Positions 1 to 8,562 of a stretch of DNA of 64,000 bases are shown piece by piece. The first letter of the stretch is position 1, and each line of letters opens with the position of its first letter. Position numbers and translations under genes: made by a program. Under the pieces are notes generated by a model, which did not search any database, was not told the DNA's origin, and saw only the letters and a list, made by a program, of their open reading frames with translations. Location of the stretch: contig NZ_CP033966.1 in the NCBI RefSeq assembly GCF_003854895.1, positions 4,464,001-4,528,000 on the forward strand. Reading direction: 5' to 3'. The stretch comes from Pigmentiphaga sp. H8. GTDB lineage: Bacteria; Pseudomonadota; Gammaproteobacteria; Burkholderiales; Burkholderiaceae_B.

Positions 1-1577
1 GACCCATCCTGTCCAACGATCCGCACCGGGCCCTGTCCATGCCTTCGCTGCGCTACATGGTGCACCTGAACTCGCCCGGCTGGAACGTCATCGGCGCGGG
101 CGAGCCGGCGCTGCCCGGCGTATCCATCGGACACAACGACCGCGTCGCCTTCGGCCTGACCATCTTCTCGTTCGGCGACGAGGAGGACCTGTACGTCTAC
201 GAGACCAATCCCGCCAACCGCGACGAATACCGCTACCAGGGCAAGTGGGAAAAGATGCGCCGGATCGAGGAAACGATCAAGGTGCGGGGCCAGGCCGACG
301 TGAAGGCGACGATCAAATTCACCCGCCACGGCCCCGTGCTGCACGAGGACGCCGCCCGGGGCAAGGCCTACGCCGTGCGCGCCGCCTACCTGGAGTTTCC
401 CGGCACCGCCGCCTACCTGGCCAGCCTGCGCCTGAACCAGGCGCGGAACTGGGACGAGTTCACCGCCGGCATGGCTCGCCACTACACCCCCGGCGAGAAC
501 ATGGTGTATGCCGACGTGAACGGCAACATCGGCTGGTTCGGCGGCGCGCTCGCCCCCATCCGGCCCAAGGCCGGATGGTCGGGCCTGCTACCGGTCCCGG
601 GCGACGGCACCTACGAATGGGACGGCATCCTGCCGGGCACCTCGCTGCCGCGCGTGCTGAATCCGGCCAAGGGGTTCTACGCCACGGCCAACGAGTACAA
701 CGTGCCGGACGACTATGCGCGCAAGGACATGTCGGCACGCGAATGGTCGGACCCGAATCGGGTGCAGCGCATCGGCGAGGTCCTGGGCAGCGCGCGCGGC
801 CTGACCGTACAGGACACGGCCAAGCTGCAGTACGACGATCTGTCCATCCCCGCGCGCGAGCTGATGGGCCTGGCATCGGGCCTGTCCTCGCCCGATGCCG
901 AGGTCGCCGACGCGCTGCAACGGCTCAAGGCCTGGAACCACCGCATGTCCGCCGACTCGGTGGCCGCCACCATCTATGAGTTCTGGCAGTACGTCATCGT
1001 CGCCAAGGTCTCGGACCTGTACGTGCCGGCCGCCAGCCGCGACACGTTCGGCGACCTGGACAAGCGGCTGGTGATGAACAAGCTCAAGGAACCCGACGCG
1101 ACCTTCGGTGCTGAACCCGTCCAGGGCCGCGACGCGCTGCTGGTCGATGCGCTGAAGGCGGGGCTCGCCAACCTGAAGGAGGTGCTGGGCAACGATCCCG
1201 CCAAGTGGAAATGGGGGGACCTGTTCCACATCAAGTTCGACCACCAGCTGGCGGCGCTGCTGCCGGCCGGCCAGCGCGCCGCGCTGGGGACCGAACGCTA
1301 TCCGATGAGCGGCAACATCGAGACGGTGTACCTGGGCGCCTATGGCGCCGATTTCCGCAAGATCCACGGCGCGTCCTACCGGCAGGCCATCGATGTGGGC
1401 AACTGGGACAACTCGCTGGCCATGAACGTGCCGGGCCAGTCATCCGATCCCGAAAGCCCCTACTACAAGAACCTGCTGCCGCTGTGGGTCAAGGGGGAAC
1501 TCTTCCCCATGGCCTTCAGCCGGCAAAAGGTCGACAGCCTGAAGGCGGACAGCATCACGCTGCAACCGGCGCGTTGA
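1..1577 (+). CDS. Penicillin acylase family protein (5' end outside window)
   Basis: This is the C-terminal part of an Ntn-hydrolase of the penicillin/acyl-homoserine-lactone acylase family, which cleaves amide bonds of N-acylated compounds, usually in the periplasm. The frame is open from base 3. The first visible residues (LSNDPHR, then SPGWNVIGAGEPALPGVSIGHN) match the region shortly after the catalytic N-terminal Ser of the beta chain in this family. The catalytic Ser, the spacer peptide, the alpha chain and the signal peptide are therefore off the left edge. About 524 residues are present, close to a full beta chain. The real substrate cannot be told. A GC-rich hairpin follows the stop codon. 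Confidence 0.88.
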   Translation, partial: PILSNDPHRALSMPSLRYMVHLNSPGWNVIGAGEPALPGVSIGHNDRVAFGLTIFSFGDEEDLYVYETNPANRDEYRYQGKWEKMRRIEETIKVRGQADVKATIKFTRHGPVLHEDAARGKAYAVRAAYLEFPGTAAYLASLRLNQARNWDEFTAGMARHYTPGENMVYADVNGNIGWFGGALAPIRPKAGWSGLLPVPGDGTYEWDGILPGTSLPRVLNPAKGFYATANEYNVPDDYARKDMSAREWSDPNRVQRIGEVLGSARGLTVQDTAKLQYDDLSIPARELMGLASGLSSPDAEVADALQRLKAWNHRMSADSVAATIYEFWQYVIVAKVSDLYVPAASRDTFGDLDKRLVMNKLKEPDATFGAEPVQGRDALLVDALKAGLANLKEVLGNDPAKWKWGDLFHIKFDHQLAALLPAGQRAALGTERYPMSGNIETVYLGAYGADFRKIHGASYRQAIDVGNWDNSLAMNVPGQSSDPESPYYKNLLPLWVKGELFPMAFSRQKVDSLKADSITLQPAR

Positions 1578-1584
1578 GCGGTCC

Positions 1585-1611
1585 GGGGCGCGGCCGCCGC
1601 GACCGCGCCCC
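1585..1611 (+). terminator. GC-rich hairpin after the acylase gene
   Basis: Perfect 9-bp stem (GGGGCGCGG / CCGCGCCCC) with a 9-nt loop, 8 bases after the stop codon. There is no T-tract, so it is a weak intrinsic terminator or a 3'-end-stabilising hairpin. Confidence 0.45.
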
Positions 1612-1797
1612 GATGGAACCGATGGCTAGTATCGGGAGCTTTGCCTACCCAAGCACGCGACACCTCTTTATCCTCCGAACGAGCCTGTGAAAAGCGCTCG
1701 CCAAGAGCCTGTCCGCCATCCTTCTATCCAAGACCCATGCCCGTGCGTCATCTCGGCTTAGCCGCAGAGCCCCTAGCGCTCGGCCAAGGAAGCACGC

Positions 1798-2178
1798 ATG
1801 AAACTCAGTTCCCTTGTCTGCAAGAGCTGCGATCAGCTGTTCGATTGCCAGCCCAACTGCCCGCCGCACTCCCACCTTCGTCTCGAAGCCACGGAAGTCG
1901 CACGCACCACGCAGGATCCTTCGCAACCCCCACCCGTCTATCAGCTCCGCTATGTCTGCCTGCGATGCCAGACCCGGTGGGTCATGCGCTTCAGCCAGCT
2001 CGGCATTCCGCAAGGCTTCATGCTCTACCCCGGCGGACTGCAGACCGACTGCCCGGCCGCCGCCGAGGCCGCTCTGCAGGACAGCCAGCAAGCCGAGGCC
2101 TGGCACGCCGGCGAAGAACCCGCGACCGAGACGATCGACATCTCGGACACATACGATCAGATTGCCGTCCGGCTATGA
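1798..2178 (+). CDS. Hypothetical protein with two Cys pairs
   Basis: A 126-residue protein that I do not recognise. It starts with MKLSSLVCKSCDQLF and has a second CxxC (VCLRCQTRW) about 65 residues later, so a zinc-ribbon-like metal site is plausible. The C-terminal third is acidic and low in complexity (repeated Ala/Glu). The start is preceded by an AAGGAAG-like ribosome site. The last 22 bases overlap, tail to tail, the end of the MFS gene on the other strand. No partner gene lies on its own strand, and the function is unknown. Confidence 0.6.
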   Translation: MKLSSLVCKSCDQLFDCQPNCPPHSHLRLEATEVARTTQDPSQPPPVYQLRYVCLRCQTRWVMRFSQLGIPQGFMLYPGGLQTDCPAAAEAALQDSQQAEAWHAGEEPATETIDISDTYDQIAVRL

Positions 2179-3761
2179 ACCGCCAATAGGTGGCGCACCG
2201 CGGGCCGCTCCGGCCCCCGGTGAAAGTGCAGCACCTCCGCCTGGATATCGGCATCGGCCTTCGAGACCCGCTTGTGCTGGCGCAGATGCTCGGCCCAGGA
2301 CTCCACCTGGAACCATTCCAGCATCAGCCCCGGCTCGGCCGCGTCTTCGGTCACACCCCAGGCATAGGCCCCATCGCGGCGCCGCTCGGCCGATAGCCGC
2401 TCCAGCACGCGCAGGAAGGCCACGCGATCGGCGGGGTCGATCCGGTACTCGACCAGGATCAGCACCGGCCCCCTGTCATTCTCCACCGGTGCGGCCGTCA
2501 AGGGTTCGGGCCAGTGATTCGAGGGCACCAGGTCGGCCTCGCCCTTGGGTAGCTTGAGCACGTGGGACACCACGCCCACGATCACCAGCCCCGCGGCGCC
2601 CGCCAGCAAGGCGGCGGGCACGCCTACCCACTCGGCCACCGCGCCCCAGGCCAGGCTGCCAGCGGTCATCGCGCCATTGAACACGGTCAGGTAGACGGCC
2701 AGCGAACGACCGCGCACCCAGTTGGGCAGGATGGCCTGCGCCGTGCCGTTGAGCGTGGTCAGTGCGGTGATCCACGCCGCCCCCAGCACCAGCAGGCCCA
2801 CCACCGCCAACCACTGCGGCGGCGCGAAGGACAAGCCAGCCATGACCGCCGCCGTCACCAGCGCCGCCATCAACAGCAGGCCGTCGGCATCCAGCTTGTC
2901 GCGCAGCTTGGGCATGGCCACGGCCCCGCCGATCGCGCCCATGCCCACGGCGCCCAGCAGAATGCCGTAGAACCCCGCCCCGCCCCCCAGCAGCCCGCGC
3001 GCCACCAGCGGCAGCAACGCCCAGACCGAACTGGCCAGCGCGAAGAAACAGAACGCGCGCACCAGCACGACGTGCAGTTCACGGCTGGCCCGCGCATAGC
3101 GCAATCCCGCCCGGAACGCGCCCGGGAACTGCTCCGACAGTTCGTCGTGCGGCGTGGGCGGCCGGCGCCACCACAGCAGCGCGGCGATCACGAAGGCATA
3201 GCTGATGACGTCCACGCCGTAGGTGACCGCACCGCCCAGGCTCGCCAGGATCAAGCCGCCCAGCGCGGGGCCGATGGCGCGCGCGATGTTGATGCCGAGC
3301 GAGTTCAGCGCCACGCCATTCTTGATGTCCTTCTTGTCCACCAGCTCGGGCACGATGGCCTGCCAGGTCGGCCCCATCAGCGCCGCCCCGATGCCGCCGA
3401 GGAAGGTCAGCGCGACCAGCGAACCGATGGTCTGCAAGCCCCAGGCCGTGAGCAGCATCAGGCTGATACTGACGCAGGCCAGCAGCACCTGGATCGCGAT
3501 CAGGAATTTGCGCCGGTCCAGGATGTCCGACAGCACGCCGGCCGGAATGGCCAGGAGGAAGACGGGCAGCGTGGCGGCGGCCTGCACCATGGCGACCGCC
3601 GTGGGCGAGGTCGACAGGTCCGTCATCAGCCAGGAACTGGCCACGTCGCGGATGAAGCTGCCGGTGTTGCCGATGATCGTCGCGCCCCACAGCACGGCGA
3701 ACAGCTTCTGCTTCAGCGGACCGAAGCCGCCCTGGGAAGTGCTCTTGACCGCTTCGCTCAC
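2157..3761 (-). CDS. MFS exporter (EntS/MFS_3 type) with C-terminal ABM-like domain
   Basis: 534 residues. Residues about 15-410 form a 12-helix major facilitator transporter of the MFS_3/EntS type (early FAVLWGATIIGNTGSFIRDV, then the DRR loop motif in SDILDRRKF). Residues about 430-525 form a soluble tail (ILVEYRIDPADRVAFLRVLE ... GLMLEWFQVESWAEHLRQH) that resembles the dimeric alpha/beta-barrel ABM fold of small monooxygenases. It is the last gene of an operon that starts with the pirin gene, 12 bp after the amidohydrolase. Export of a product or inhibitor of that pathway is inference. The tail could be regulatory rather than enzymatic. Confidence 0.85.
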   Translation of the reverse strand: MSEAVKSTSQGGFGPLKQKLFAVLWGATIIGNTGSFIRDVASSWLMTDLSTSPTAVAMVQAAATLPVFLLAIPAGVLSDILDRRKFLIAIQVLLACVSISLMLLTAWGLQTIGSLVALTFLGGIGAALMGPTWQAIVPELVDKKDIKNGVALNSLGINIARAIGPALGGLILASLGGAVTYGVDVISYAFVIAALLWWRRPPTPHDELSEQFPGAFRAGLRYARASRELHVVLVRAFCFFALASSVWALLPLVARGLLGGGAGFYGILLGAVGMGAIGGAVAMPKLRDKLDADGLLLMAALVTAAVMAGLSFAPPQWLAVVGLLVLGAAWITALTTLNGTAQAILPNWVRGRSLAVYLTVFNGAMTAGSLAWGAVAEWVGVPAALLAGAAGLVIVGVVSHVLKLPKGEADLVPSNHWPEPLTAAPVENDRGPVLILVEYRIDPADRVAFLRVLERLSAERRRDGAYAWGVTEDAAEPGLMLEWFQVESWAEHLRQHKRVSKADADIQAEVLHFHRGPERPAVRHLLAVHSRTAI

Positions 3762-3773
3762 GTCGCGTCCTCC

Positions 3774-5660
3774 TCAGACGGCCCAGCAGGAGCAGCCCAG
3801 CGCTCCGAAGAAACCCCGCGCATCGGACACCGGCAGCTTCGACGCCCAGGCCCGGGCATGCTCGTGCCCATGCAGGCCGCAGGCCTGCGCGCAGCCGCAC
3901 GCGGCCACCCGGCGGTAGCCCAGCGAATGGCGGCCCGCGCCCTCGGGCTCGCCCCAGGCGCCATAGCCGCCAAACACGCGCGCGGGAGACCAGTCCGGCA
4001 TCGGCGGCGGCAACGGGTTGTCGTCCAGGCCGGCAAAGCCACCCGCGCCGTAGACGATGCGCCCGCCCACCATGGTCAGCTCCGAGGTCAGGAAGGAGAT
4101 CTCGTCCTCGCCGCAGGCGAAGAAATCCTTGTCGGGCACGATCAGGTCGGCCAACTGCCCAGGGGCGATACGGCCCCGCCGTCCTTCCTCGTTCGAGAAC
4201 CAGGCCACCTTCTCGGTCCACATGCGCAGCGCCGTCTCGCGATCCAGGCAATTGCGCCGCGGATACAGCGACAGCCCGCCCACCGTCTTGCCGGTGATCA
4301 TCCAGGCCAACGACACCCAGGGGTTGTAGGACGCCACGCGCGTGGCATCGGTGCCCGCCGACACCTTCACGCCCTTCTCCAGCATGCGGGCGATGGGCGG
4401 CGTGGCCTCGGCCGCGGCGGCGCCGTAGCGTTCGACGAAATACTCGCCCTGGTAGGCCATGCGATGCTGCACGGCAATCCCCCCGCCCAGCGCCGCGATG
4501 CGGTCGATGGACCGGTCGGAGATGGTCTCGGCATGATCGAAGAACCAGTTCAGGCCCTTCAGCGGAATGTCGCGGTCGACCTTCTCGAACACGTCCAGCG
4601 CGCGCGAAATGGTCTCGTCGTAGGTGGCATGCAGGCGCCACGGCCAGCGGTTCTGCGCCAGAATGCGCACCACTTCCTCCAGGTCGCCTTCCATCTGCGG
4701 CGGCATCTCGGGACGCGGCTGGCGAAAGTCCTCGAAATCGGCGGCCGAGAACACCAGCATCTCGCCCGCGCCGTTGTGGCGAAAGTAATCATCGCCCTGC
4801 TTGTATGTAACGCTGGAGGTCCAGTTCAGGAAATCCTCCTTCTCGTGTTTCGGCTTCTGCGTGAACAGGTTGTAGGCCAGGCGTACCGTCAGTTGGCCGT
4901 CGTCGGCCAGTTTCCGAACCACCGCGTAATCGTCGGGGTAGTTCTGGAAACCACCTCCGGCATCGATCACGCCGGTCACCCCCAGCCGGTTCAGCTCGCG
5001 CATGAAGTGCCGCGTGGAGTTGACCTGGTAGTCGAACGGCAGCGTGGGGCCCTTGGCCAGCGTGGCGTACAGGATCTGCGCGTTCGGCTTGGCCAGCAAC
5101 AGCCCCGTGGGATTGCCCTGGGCGTCGCGCGTGATCTCTCCGCCCGGCGGCTCGGGCGTATCCCTGGTATAGCCTACCGCTCGCAGCGCCGCGCCGTTGA
5201 GCAGCGCGCGGTCATACAGGTGCAGCAGGAAGACCGGCGTATCGGGCGCCACCGCGTTGATCTCGGCGATGGTCGGCAGGCGTTTCTCGGCGAACTGGTG
5301 CTCGGTGAAACCGCCCACCACGCGCACCCACTGCGGGGGCGGCGTGATCGCGACCTGCCGGCGCAGCATGTCCATCGCGTCGGCCAGCGAACGCACGCCA
5401 TCCCAGCGCAGCTCCATGTTGAAGTTGAGCCCGCCGCGTATCACGTGGGTGTGGTTGTCGATCAATCCGGGTAGCACGCCGCGGCCGCCCAGATCGACGA
5501 TCCGGGTCGCCGGCCCCGCCAGGGCCATGATTTCCCGATCGTCGCCCACGGCCAGGAAACGCCCGTCCTTGACCGCGACGGCGCAGGCCGACGGATTGGC
5601 CCGATCCAACGTGGTGATGCGGCCATGCCGCAGGATGAGGTCGGCGGTGGATGCGCTCAT
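3774..5660 (-). CDS. YtcJ-type metal-dependent amidohydrolase
   Basis: 628 residues of the amidohydrolase superfamily (amidohydrolase_3/YtcJ group). The metal-binding HxH is H70/H72 in GLIDNHTH, with further His and Asp residues in FFDHAET and GTDATR. The ATG is chosen because GAGGAG lies just upstream and because it overlaps the stop of the XapX gene as ATGA, which implies translational coupling. A longer reading to about 5981 would run through the XapX gene in another frame. The C-terminus is unusual: a Cys/His-rich tail (ACGCAQACGLHGHEHARAW, ending in LGCSCWAV) that could hold a second metal. The substrate is unknown; relatives act on amides, imides or cyclic ureas. Confidence 0.88.
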   Translation of the reverse strand: MSASTADLILRHGRITTLDRANPSACAVAVKDGRFLAVGDDREIMALAGPATRIVDLGGRGVLPGLIDNHTHVIRGGLNFNMELRWDGVRSLADAMDMLRRQVAITPPPQWVRVVGGFTEHQFAEKRLPTIAEINAVAPDTPVFLLHLYDRALLNGAALRAVGYTRDTPEPPGGEITRDAQGNPTGLLLAKPNAQILYATLAKGPTLPFDYQVNSTRHFMRELNRLGVTGVIDAGGGFQNYPDDYAVVRKLADDGQLTVRLAYNLFTQKPKHEKEDFLNWTSSVTYKQGDDYFRHNGAGEMLVFSAADFEDFRQPRPEMPPQMEGDLEEVVRILAQNRWPWRLHATYDETISRALDVFEKVDRDIPLKGLNWFFDHAETISDRSIDRIAALGGGIAVQHRMAYQGEYFVERYGAAAAEATPPIARMLEKGVKVSAGTDATRVASYNPWVSLAWMITGKTVGGLSLYPRRNCLDRETALRMWTEKVAWFSNEEGRRGRIAPGQLADLIVPDKDFFACGEDEISFLTSELTMVGGRIVYGAGGFAGLDDNPLPPPMPDWSPARVFGGYGAWGEPEGAGRHSLGYRRVAACGCAQACGLHGHEHARAWASKLPVSDARGFFGALGCSCWAV

Positions 5661-5935
5661 GATTGCTCCTCGGTGGACCGGGTGGAAGGCGCGGCCTGGT
5701 TGCGGCCGGGCAGTTGGCCGAACACGTGCGCGACGGCCGAGGACTTGTCGCAAGCGGACATGAACGCGGACCCGGCCAGCCACTGCTTGCCGACGGGGAT
5801 GACCTGTTCGCCCACCAGGATGCCCAGCAGGCCGACCAGGGCCACCAGCGGAGGCGCGGGCGAGCGGACGTTCAGCAGGCTGTAGACGATGCCGACCAAG
5901 AGGCCGGCCCCCAATGACAGTACATAGAGTTTCAT
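5657..5935 (-). CDS. XapX-domain (DUF1427) small membrane protein
   Basis: 92 residues. The first 50 (MKLYVLSLGAGLLVGIVYSL ... PPLVALVGLLGILVGEQVIP) form two transmembrane helices typical of the XapX/DUF1427 family. The rest is a short soluble tail. The ATG has a GAGGT ribosome site. Its stop overlaps the amidohydrolase start by 4 bp. The family commonly sits beside YtcJ amidohydrolases and YcaC hydrolases, as here; its molecular role is not established. Confidence 0.85.
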   Translation of the reverse strand: MKLYVLSLGAGLLVGIVYSLLNVRSPAPPLVALVGLLGILVGEQVIPVGKQWLAGSAFMSACDKSSAVAHVFGQLPGRNQAAPSTRSTEEQS

Positions 5936-5993
5936 CGCTGACCTCGACGATCGACTGTCGCGCGCGGCCGGGAGCCGGCACGCGCGCGGAGGT

Positions 5994-6674
5994 TTACCTG
6001 GCCGGGTTGGGGCCGATCCGCTCGCCGTGCTGGACGCGCTCCGCGCCATTGTGCACGTGGGTGATGGCATAGTCGATGCCCATGCCGTAGGCGCCCGAAT
6101 GTTCCTTCACGATGCCGGTCACGGCGTCATAGGTTTCCTTGCGGGCCCAGTCGCGCTGCCATTCCAGCATGACCTGCTGCCAGGTCACCGGCACGGCGCC
6201 CGCCTGCACCATGCGGTCCATCGCGTACTTGTGCGCATCCAGCGACGTACCGCCCGAGGCATCCGCCACCATGTAGATCTCGTAGCCGCCCTCCTTCATC
6301 GCGCACAGCGCGAAGGTGGTGTTGCAGACCTCAGTCCAAAGCCCCGACACGACGATCTTCTTGCGCCCGTTGGCGGCCAGCGCGTCGCGCACGTTCTGGT
6401 CGTCCCACGAATTCATCGAGGTGCGTTCGAGGATCTTGTTCTGCGGGAACACCGCCAGCAGCTCGGGGTAGGTGTTGCCCGAGAAGCTGTCGGTCTCCAC
6501 CGTCGTGAGGGTGGTCGGGATATCGAACACCCTGGCCGCCTTGGCCAGCGCCACGACGTTGTTCTTCAGGACCTGGCGGTCGATCGACTGCACGCCGAAA
6601 GCCATCTGCGGCTGCTGGTCGATGAAGATGATCTGGCTGTTCTGCGGGGTCAGGACGTCTAGATAATGAGACAT
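5994..6674 (-). CDS. Isochorismatase-like hydrolase (YcaC type)
   Basis: 226 residues of the cysteine-hydrolase (isochorismatase/nicotinamidase) superfamily, closest in layout to YcaC. The catalytic set is visible: D19 in FIDQQPQM and C117 in SGLWTEVCN, with a Lys near K80. Most relatives of about 200 residues hydrolyse small amides or carbamates; YcaC itself has no firmly known substrate. It lies 58 bp upstream of the XapX gene and 36 bp downstream of the pirin gene in the same operon, so it may take the product of the amidohydrolase. That order of reactions is inference. Confidence 0.87.
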   Translation of the reverse strand: MSHYLDVLTPQNSQIIFIDQQPQMAFGVQSIDRQVLKNNVVALAKAARVFDIPTTLTTVETDSFSGNTYPELLAVFPQNKILERTSMNSWDDQNVRDALAANGRKKIVVSGLWTEVCNTTFALCAMKEGGYEIYMVADASGGTSLDAHKYAMDRMVQAGAVPVTWQQVMLEWQRDWARKETYDAVTGIVKEHSGAYGMGIDYAITHVHNGAERVQHGERIGPNPAR

Positions 6675-6710
6675 GGCGGTTCTCCGTTGGGGAAACGATC
6701 AGGAAATGTG

Positions 6711-7412
6711 TCAGCCGGCCACGTCCACCAGGACGAGTTCGGTATCTTCGATGGCGGTCAGGCGTATCACGTCCTCGTCCCGGATCGCGGCGCCGTCCCG
6801 CGCCCGCAACTCCACGCCGTTGACGTCCACGCGGCCGGTGGCCGGCACCAGGTAGCCGTAGCGGCCGGCTCCCAGGCGGTACTCCGCGGTCTCGCCCGCC
6901 TTCAGCGTGGCGCCCGACACCCGGGCGTCGGCACGGATGGGCAAGGCATCCTCGTCCCCCTGCATGCCGCTGGCCAGCGCGACGAACTGGCCAGAACGGT
7001 CGCCCTTGGGAAACGGCTTGGCCCCCCACGACGGCTGGCCGCCGCGGCTGTCCGGAAAGATCCAGATCTGGAAGATGCGCGTCACGCCGGGTTCCAGGTT
7101 GTATTCGGAGTGCCGGATGCCCGAACCCGCGCTCATGACCTGGACGTCCCCCGCCTCGGTGCGGCCGCGGCTGCCCAGGTTGTCCTGATGGGTGATGGCG
7201 CCTTCCCGGACGTAGGTGATGATTTCCATGTCGGCATGGGGATGCGCCGGGAAGCCGGTGCCCGGGGCGATGGTGTCATCGTTCCAGACCCGCAGGGCGC
7301 CCCAGTTCATGCGGGCCGGGTCGACATAGCCGGCGAACGAGAAATGGTGCTTGGCATCGAGCCATCCGTGGTTGGCTCCACCCAGGCTCTCGTAGGGACG
7401 ACGTTCGATCAT
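6711..7412 (-). CDS. Pirin family protein (YhhW-like)
   Basis: 233 residues, the normal length of a bacterial pirin with two cupin barrels. The N-terminal metal site is complete: H57, H59 (FPAHPHADMEI), H101 and E103 (SGIRHSEYN). The second barrel lacks metal ligands, as is usual. Bacterial pirins such as YhhW can have quercetinase activity; others act as metal-dependent regulators. It is the first gene of the five-gene operon and is divergent from the LysR gene, so it is probably under that regulator's control. Confidence 0.9.
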   Translation of the reverse strand: MIERRPYESLGGANHGWLDAKHHFSFAGYVDPARMNWGALRVWNDDTIAPGTGFPAHPHADMEIITYVREGAITHQDNLGSRGRTEAGDVQVMSAGSGIRHSEYNLEPGVTRIFQIWIFPDSRGGQPSWGAKPFPKGDRSGQFVALASGMQGDEDALPIRADARVSGATLKAGETAEYRLGAGRYGYLVPATGRVDVNGVELRARDGAAIRDEDVIRLTAIEDTELVLVDVAG

Positions 7413-7470
7413 GATGTTCTCCGCTTTCGTTTGCTTCGATGTAGAGAACTATAAGAACTCGTCGGCACCA

Positions 7471-7499
7471 TTGAAATAGAATTAATTGAAAACCATACT
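7471..7499 (+). promoter_or_regulatory. Candidate promoter of the LysR gene in the divergent region
   Basis: TTGAAA (7471-7476), a 17-bp spacer and CATACT (7494-7499) lie 43 bp upstream of the LysR start, within an AT-rich 129-bp gap between the pirin and LysR genes. The gap should also hold the LysR site that controls the pirin operon, but I could not fix a single T-N11-A motif. Confidence 0.4.
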
Positions 7500-7541
7500 T
7501 TCCATTTTTTAGGTCTACACCGACGCATTCGAGAGGAATCC

Positions 7542-8462
7542 ATGAGCAGACTCCCCGACCTGGAAGCCTGGGCGATCTTCGCCAAGGTGGCCGAAACCGG
7601 GTCATTCGCCCGGGCGGCGGCCGAACTGTCTCTGTCCCAGGCCACCGTCTCCAAGGCGGTCTCACGCCTGGAGGGACGAATGAAGGCCGTGCTGTTCCAC
7701 CGCACCTCGCGCCGCATCTCCCTGACCGAGAGCGGGCTGGCCGCGCTGGAGCGCGCCTCGCGCATCCTGGAAGAGGGCGAGGCCGTCGAGGCGGAAGTGG
7801 CCGAGCAGTCCAGCAGCCCGCGCGGGCCGATACGGATGACCGCACCCATGTCCTTCGGCATCTCGCACGTGGCGCCGGTACTGCCTCCGTTCCTCGCGCG
7901 CTATCCCGAGGTCAACCTGGATGTCCACTTCAGCGACGAACAGGTCGATCTGGTGGAAAAGCGCTTCGACCTGGCGCTGCGCATTTCCACGCTGGCAGAC
8001 TCCAGCCTGCTCGTGCGCCGGCTGTGCACCGTGCGCATCCTGCTCGTGGGTTCCCCCGCCTACTTCGAACAGTACGGACGGCCCCGGCATCCGCGTGAAC
8101 TCGCCCGGCATCGCGCGCTGCAGTACGCCTACGCGCGCGGCGGGTCGAGCTGGCGCTTCCGCCATGCGCGCCATGGCGAATTCACCCAGGCCATGCCCAC
8201 GCCGCTGCGCGTGAACAATGCCGAGGCGCTGACGCCCGCCTTGCGCGCCGGCGCCGGCCTGGCCCTGCAGCCCGAATTCCTGGCCTGGCAGGACCTGCAA
8301 TCCGGCACGCTGGAAACGGCCATGGACGACTGGCAGGTCGACCCCATCGCGCTGCACCTCGTCACGCCGCCCGGACGCGGCAGGCCGGCCCGCGTGCAGG
8401 CGCTGATGGAGTACCTGACCACGCACTTCGTCGGCGAACCGTGGGCGCAGGCGATCGACTGA
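7542..8462 (+). CDS. LysR family transcriptional regulator
   Basis: 306 residues. The winged HTH is at about residues 17-65 (GSFARAAAELSLSQATVSKA, then FHRTSRRISLTESG), followed by the LysR substrate-binding domain (PMSFGISHVAPVLPPFLARY onward). It belongs to the CrgA/DhcR-like group in which helix 3 reads SQATVSKAVSRLE. An AGAGG ribosome site precedes the ATG. Divergent placement to the pirin/YcaC/XapX/YtcJ/MFS operon makes it the likely regulator of that operon. The effector is unknown. Confidence 0.93.
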   Translation: MSRLPDLEAWAIFAKVAETGSFARAAAELSLSQATVSKAVSRLEGRMKAVLFHRTSRRISLTESGLAALERASRILEEGEAVEAEVAEQSSSPRGPIRMTAPMSFGISHVAPVLPPFLARYPEVNLDVHFSDEQVDLVEKRFDLALRISTLADSSLLVRRLCTVRILLVGSPAYFEQYGRPRHPRELARHRALQYAYARGGSSWRFRHARHGEFTQAMPTPLRVNNAEALTPALRAGAGLALQPEFLAWQDLQSGTLETAMDDWQVDPIALHLVTPPGRGRPARVQALMEYLTTHFVGEPWAQAID

Positions 8463-8562
8463 CCCGGCCTGCCGTATCATCGATCGATGCGGCCGACACA
8501 TGCCTGACACACGCGCCGACGATCATTCCCGCGGGCGCGAGGTCCCTACAAAGGAGAAAACC

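Noticed and set aside
2562..5474. A 970-codon open frame on the + strand
   Set aside because: It lies antisense to the MFS and amidohydrolase genes, is rich in Arg, Gln, His and Gly, and has no domain; it is a by-product of high GC content.
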